A stretch of DNA of 7,716 nucleotides from an uncultured Ilumatobacter sp. (GTDB lineage: Bacteria > Actinomycetota > Acidimicrobiia > Acidimicrobiales > Ilumatobacteraceae): the NCBI GenBank assembly GCA_938049325.1, contig CALICC010000314.1, positions 1 through 7,716 of the forward strand. The letters run 5' to 3'. Positions 6,177-7,716 of the stretch are shown here, piece by piece. Position 1 is the first letter of the stretch; each line of letters begins with the position of its first letter. The notes beneath the pieces were generated by a model. The model was given only the letters and a program-made list of their open reading frames with translations, ran no database searches and was not told the DNA's origin. Both the position numbers and the translations under genes were made by a program.

Positions 6177-6184
6177 ATGAAGCG

Positions 6185-6643
6185 ATGACAGCGAACGACG
6201 CGACCCTGACGATCGGCGCGGTTGCGGATCGGACGGGTCTCGCGGTCTCGGCGGTCCGTTTCTACGAAGCCGAAGGACTCATCACGGCAGATCGTGCACC
6301 GTCGGGCCACCGGCGCTTCCACCGCTCGGTGATCCGTCGCCTGTCGTTCATCCGGATCTGCCAGAGCCTCGGCTATCGGCTCGACGAAATCGCCGCACAG
6401 CTCGGTCGGCTCCCGGCAGCTCGAACGCCGACCGAGCGCGACTGGCAGCGACTTGCCGCCGAATTCGCACGCGACATCGACGAGCGGATCGCGGGCCTCC
6501 AGCAGCTCCGCGAGAGGCTCGACGGTTGCATCGGATGCGGCTGCCTGTCGCTGCAACGATGTGCGATGTACAACCCGGATGACGTTGCCCGAGGTCTCGG
6601 CTCCGGACCGCGCTACCTCCTCGGCGACAGCGCGCCAGCCTGA
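6185..6643 (+). CDS. soxR: SoxR, [2Fe-2S] redox-sensing MerR-family transcription activator
   Basis: 152 aa, close to the 154 aa of E. coli SoxR. The N-terminal MerR winged helix-turn-helix spans about residues 8-75 ('LTIGAVADRTGLAVSAVRFYEAEGLI', then 'SGHRRF' of the wing), followed by a dimerisation helix (about 78-112). The C-terminal cluster-binding motif C115-x2-C118-x-C120-x5-C126 ('CIGCGCLSLQRCAMYNPDD') is intact and nearly identical to the enterobacterial motif, which separates SoxR from other MerR proteins. The oxidised cluster activates transcription from promoters with long spacers. In actinobacteria, SoxR typically senses redox-cycling metabolites and controls small detoxification regulons rather than soxS. 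The adjacent SoxR box and divergent VOC gene make that gene the obvious target. The aldo/keto reductase downstream has no such box. Confidence 0.95.
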   Translation: MTANDATLTIGAVADRTGLAVSAVRFYEAEGLITADRAPSGHRRFHRSVIRRLSFIRICQSLGYRLDEIAAQLGRLPAARTPTERDWQRLAAEFARDIDERIAGLQQLRERLDGCIGCGCLSLQRCAMYNPDDVARGLGSGPRYLLGDSAPA

Positions 6644-6663
6644 TCTGATCGCCGACCGCGCGC

Positions 6664-6699
6664 CTGGGTCCTTTCGGTCCCGGCACCACCGCTACCCAG
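6664..6699 (+). repeat. Third, diverged copy of the 36-bp intergenic repeat
   Basis: It starts CTGGGTCCTTTCGGT and ends CCGCTACCCAG, in the same + strand orientation as the tandem pair at 5645-5716, differing from copy 2 at four positions. The outer stem CTGGGT/ACCCAG (6664-6669/6694-6699) is perfect, and CGGT/ACCG can form an inner stem with a CCCGGCACC loop. It lies 20 nt after the soxR stop and 30 nt before the aldo/keto reductase start, so it could end soxR transcription or act as a REP-like element. Confidence 0.8.
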
Positions 6700-6717
6700 T
6701 CGTCGCTGCGCGATGCG

Positions 6718-6723
6718 TACGGT
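6718..6723 (+). promoter_or_regulatory. Putative -10 element for a leaderless aldo/keto reductase mRNA
   Basis: TACGGT fits TANNNT and ends exactly 6 nt before the ATG at 6730, so transcription would start at the start codon. No convincing Shine-Dalgarno is present, though GGTGG at 6721-6725 could serve weakly. No -35 hexamer is evident. Confidence 0.4.
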
Positions 6724-6729
6724 GGCCAC

Positions 6730-7716
6730 ATGGACTACGTGAAATTCGGCAGAACAGGGATGCGAGTGTCGCGGCTGTGCCTCGGCACCATGACGTTCGG
6801 ACTGCAGTGCGACGAGGCCACGTCGGTCAACATTCTCGACACGGCGTTCGATGACGGCATCACGTTCATCGACACCGCAGACATGTACCCGAACGGCCAC
6901 ACCGGCGACATGGGTGGAATCACCGAGGAGATCATCGGACGCTGGCTTCAGGCGAACGGACGCCGCGACGACGTGATCCTCGCGAGCAAGTTCTGGGCCC
7001 CGATGGGACCCAATCCGTGGAACCGCGGCGCGAGCCGCAAACACATCGTCGGCGCGCTCGACGCATCGTTGCGCCGACTCCAGACCGACTACCTCGACCT
7101 CTACCAGATTCACTTCTTCGACTCCGACACACACATCGACGAGACGCTGCGAGCGCTCGATGACGCCGTGCGTGCCGGCAAGGTGCGCTACATCGGATGC
7201 TCGAACTACGCGGCGTGGCAGCTCGCCAAGGCGGTCGGTCGCAGCGAAGCGCTCGGCATCTCGAGGTACGAGTCGGTCCAGCCGCGATACAACCTGCTGT
7301 ACCGCGACATCGAACGAGAACTCATGCCGTTGTGCCGCCACGACGACATCGCGGTCATGGTCTACAACCCGCTTGCCGGCGGCATGCTCACCGGCAAGCA
7401 TCAGCCCGAGACCGGCCCGACCGAAGGCACTCGGTTCACGCTGGGCACGGCGTCGAAGCGCTACCAGGAGCGGTACTGGGCCGATGACAAGTTCGAGGTG
7501 GTCGAAGCACTACGCCCGCTCGCAGCGGACGCCGGAATCTCGATGGCACAGATGGCGGTCGGCTGGGTTCTCGCGAACCCCGATGTCACCGTGCCGATCG
7601 TCGGCGCGAGCGCGCCCGGCCAACTGGCCGACGCCGTCCGCGCCGCGGCGACTCCACTCGACACCGATCTCGTCGCGCAACTCGACGTGATGACTCGGCA
7701 CTATCGGGCGGTCGAC
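6730..7716 (+). CDS. Aldo/keto reductase, 3' end beyond window
   Basis: 329 codons from ATG 6730 with no stop before the window edge. Family members are usually about 310-350 aa, so only a short tail is probably missing. The (beta/alpha)8-barrel NAD(P)H-dependent oxidoreductase signature is complete: catalytic tetrad D48 and Y53 ('FIDTADMY'), K87 ('LASKF') and H128 ('LDLYQIH'), plus 'GKVRYIGCSNYAAWQL', 'YNPLAGGMLTGK' and the late cofactor-binding segment 'VTVPIVGASAPGQL'. It opens 'VKFGRTGMRVSRLCLGTMTFG', as in the YajO/Kv-beta-like branch. The physiological substrate (aldehyde, ketone or quinone-type) is unknown. It follows soxR by 86 bp, which hold a repeat copy and a likely separate promoter, so it is not clearly part of the SoxR-VOC unit. 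Confidence 0.95.
   Translation, partial: MDYVKFGRTGMRVSRLCLGTMTFGLQCDEATSVNILDTAFDDGITFIDTADMYPNGHTGDMGGITEEIIGRWLQANGRRDDVILASKFWAPMGPNPWNRGASRKHIVGALDASLRRLQTDYLDLYQIHFFDSDTHIDETLRALDDAVRAGKVRYIGCSNYAAWQLAKAVGRSEALGISRYESVQPRYNLLYRDIERELMPLCRHDDIAVMVYNPLAGGMLTGKHQPETGPTEGTRFTLGTASKRYQERYWADDKFEVVEALRPLAADAGISMAQMAVGWVLANPDVTVPIVGASAPGQLADAVRAAATPLDTDLVAQLDVMTRHYRAVD

Noticed and set aside
5954..6184. N-terminal extension of soxR across the VOC gene
   Set aside because: MerR proteins begin just before the helix-turn-helix, and GAGG at 6173 marks the ATG at 6185.
6613..7401. 262-codon open frame on - opposite the aldo/keto reductase
   Set aside because: Antisense shadow of a gene with a complete catalytic tetrad.

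Overview
The window is high-GC DNA with a strong preference for G or C at third codon positions, dense coding and short intergenic gaps. Gene content (a carotenoid-oxygenase-family enzyme, a liv-type ABC transporter, a TIGR03084-like protein, a PhyH dioxygenase, and SoxR) fits a high-GC actinobacterium. An Acidimicrobiia (Ilumatobacter-like) origin is my best guess from codon style and gene mix, but no ribosomal or marker gene is present to prove it. I see no rRNA, tRNA, CRISPR array, transposase or phage gene.

Left part (1-3886, + strand): the C-terminal end of a carotenoid/lignostilbene-type oxygenase, then after 28 bp a substrate-binding lipoprotein, then after 39 bp a fused LivH-LivM permease. 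The spacing suggests one transcription unit, possibly an oxygenase co-expressed with uptake of a small organic substrate. No ATPase subunit (LivG/LivF) follows the permease.

Middle (3943-5622): a TIGR03084/maleylpyruvate-isomerase-like metal-binding protein on + and a phytanoyl-CoA-dioxygenase-family enzyme on -, converging tail to tail with 3 bp between stop codons. Both seem to have their own promoters, with -10-like hexamers exactly 6 nt from the start codon, as expected for leaderless actinobacterial mRNAs.

Right part (5645-7716): a divergent pair, a small VOC-family protein (-) and soxR (+), share a 91-bp intergenic region. This region holds a near-textbook SoxR box inside a 19-bp promoter spacer facing the VOC gene. 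A nearly complete aldo/keto reductase follows and runs off the window end. A 36-bp palindrome-ended intergenic repeat occurs three times: two tandem copies between the VOC gene and phyH, and one between soxR and the aldo/keto reductase.

The most informative regulatory finding is the SoxR/VOC module, which predicts a redox-induced VOC gene. The most unexplained structure is the 36-bp intergenic repeat.
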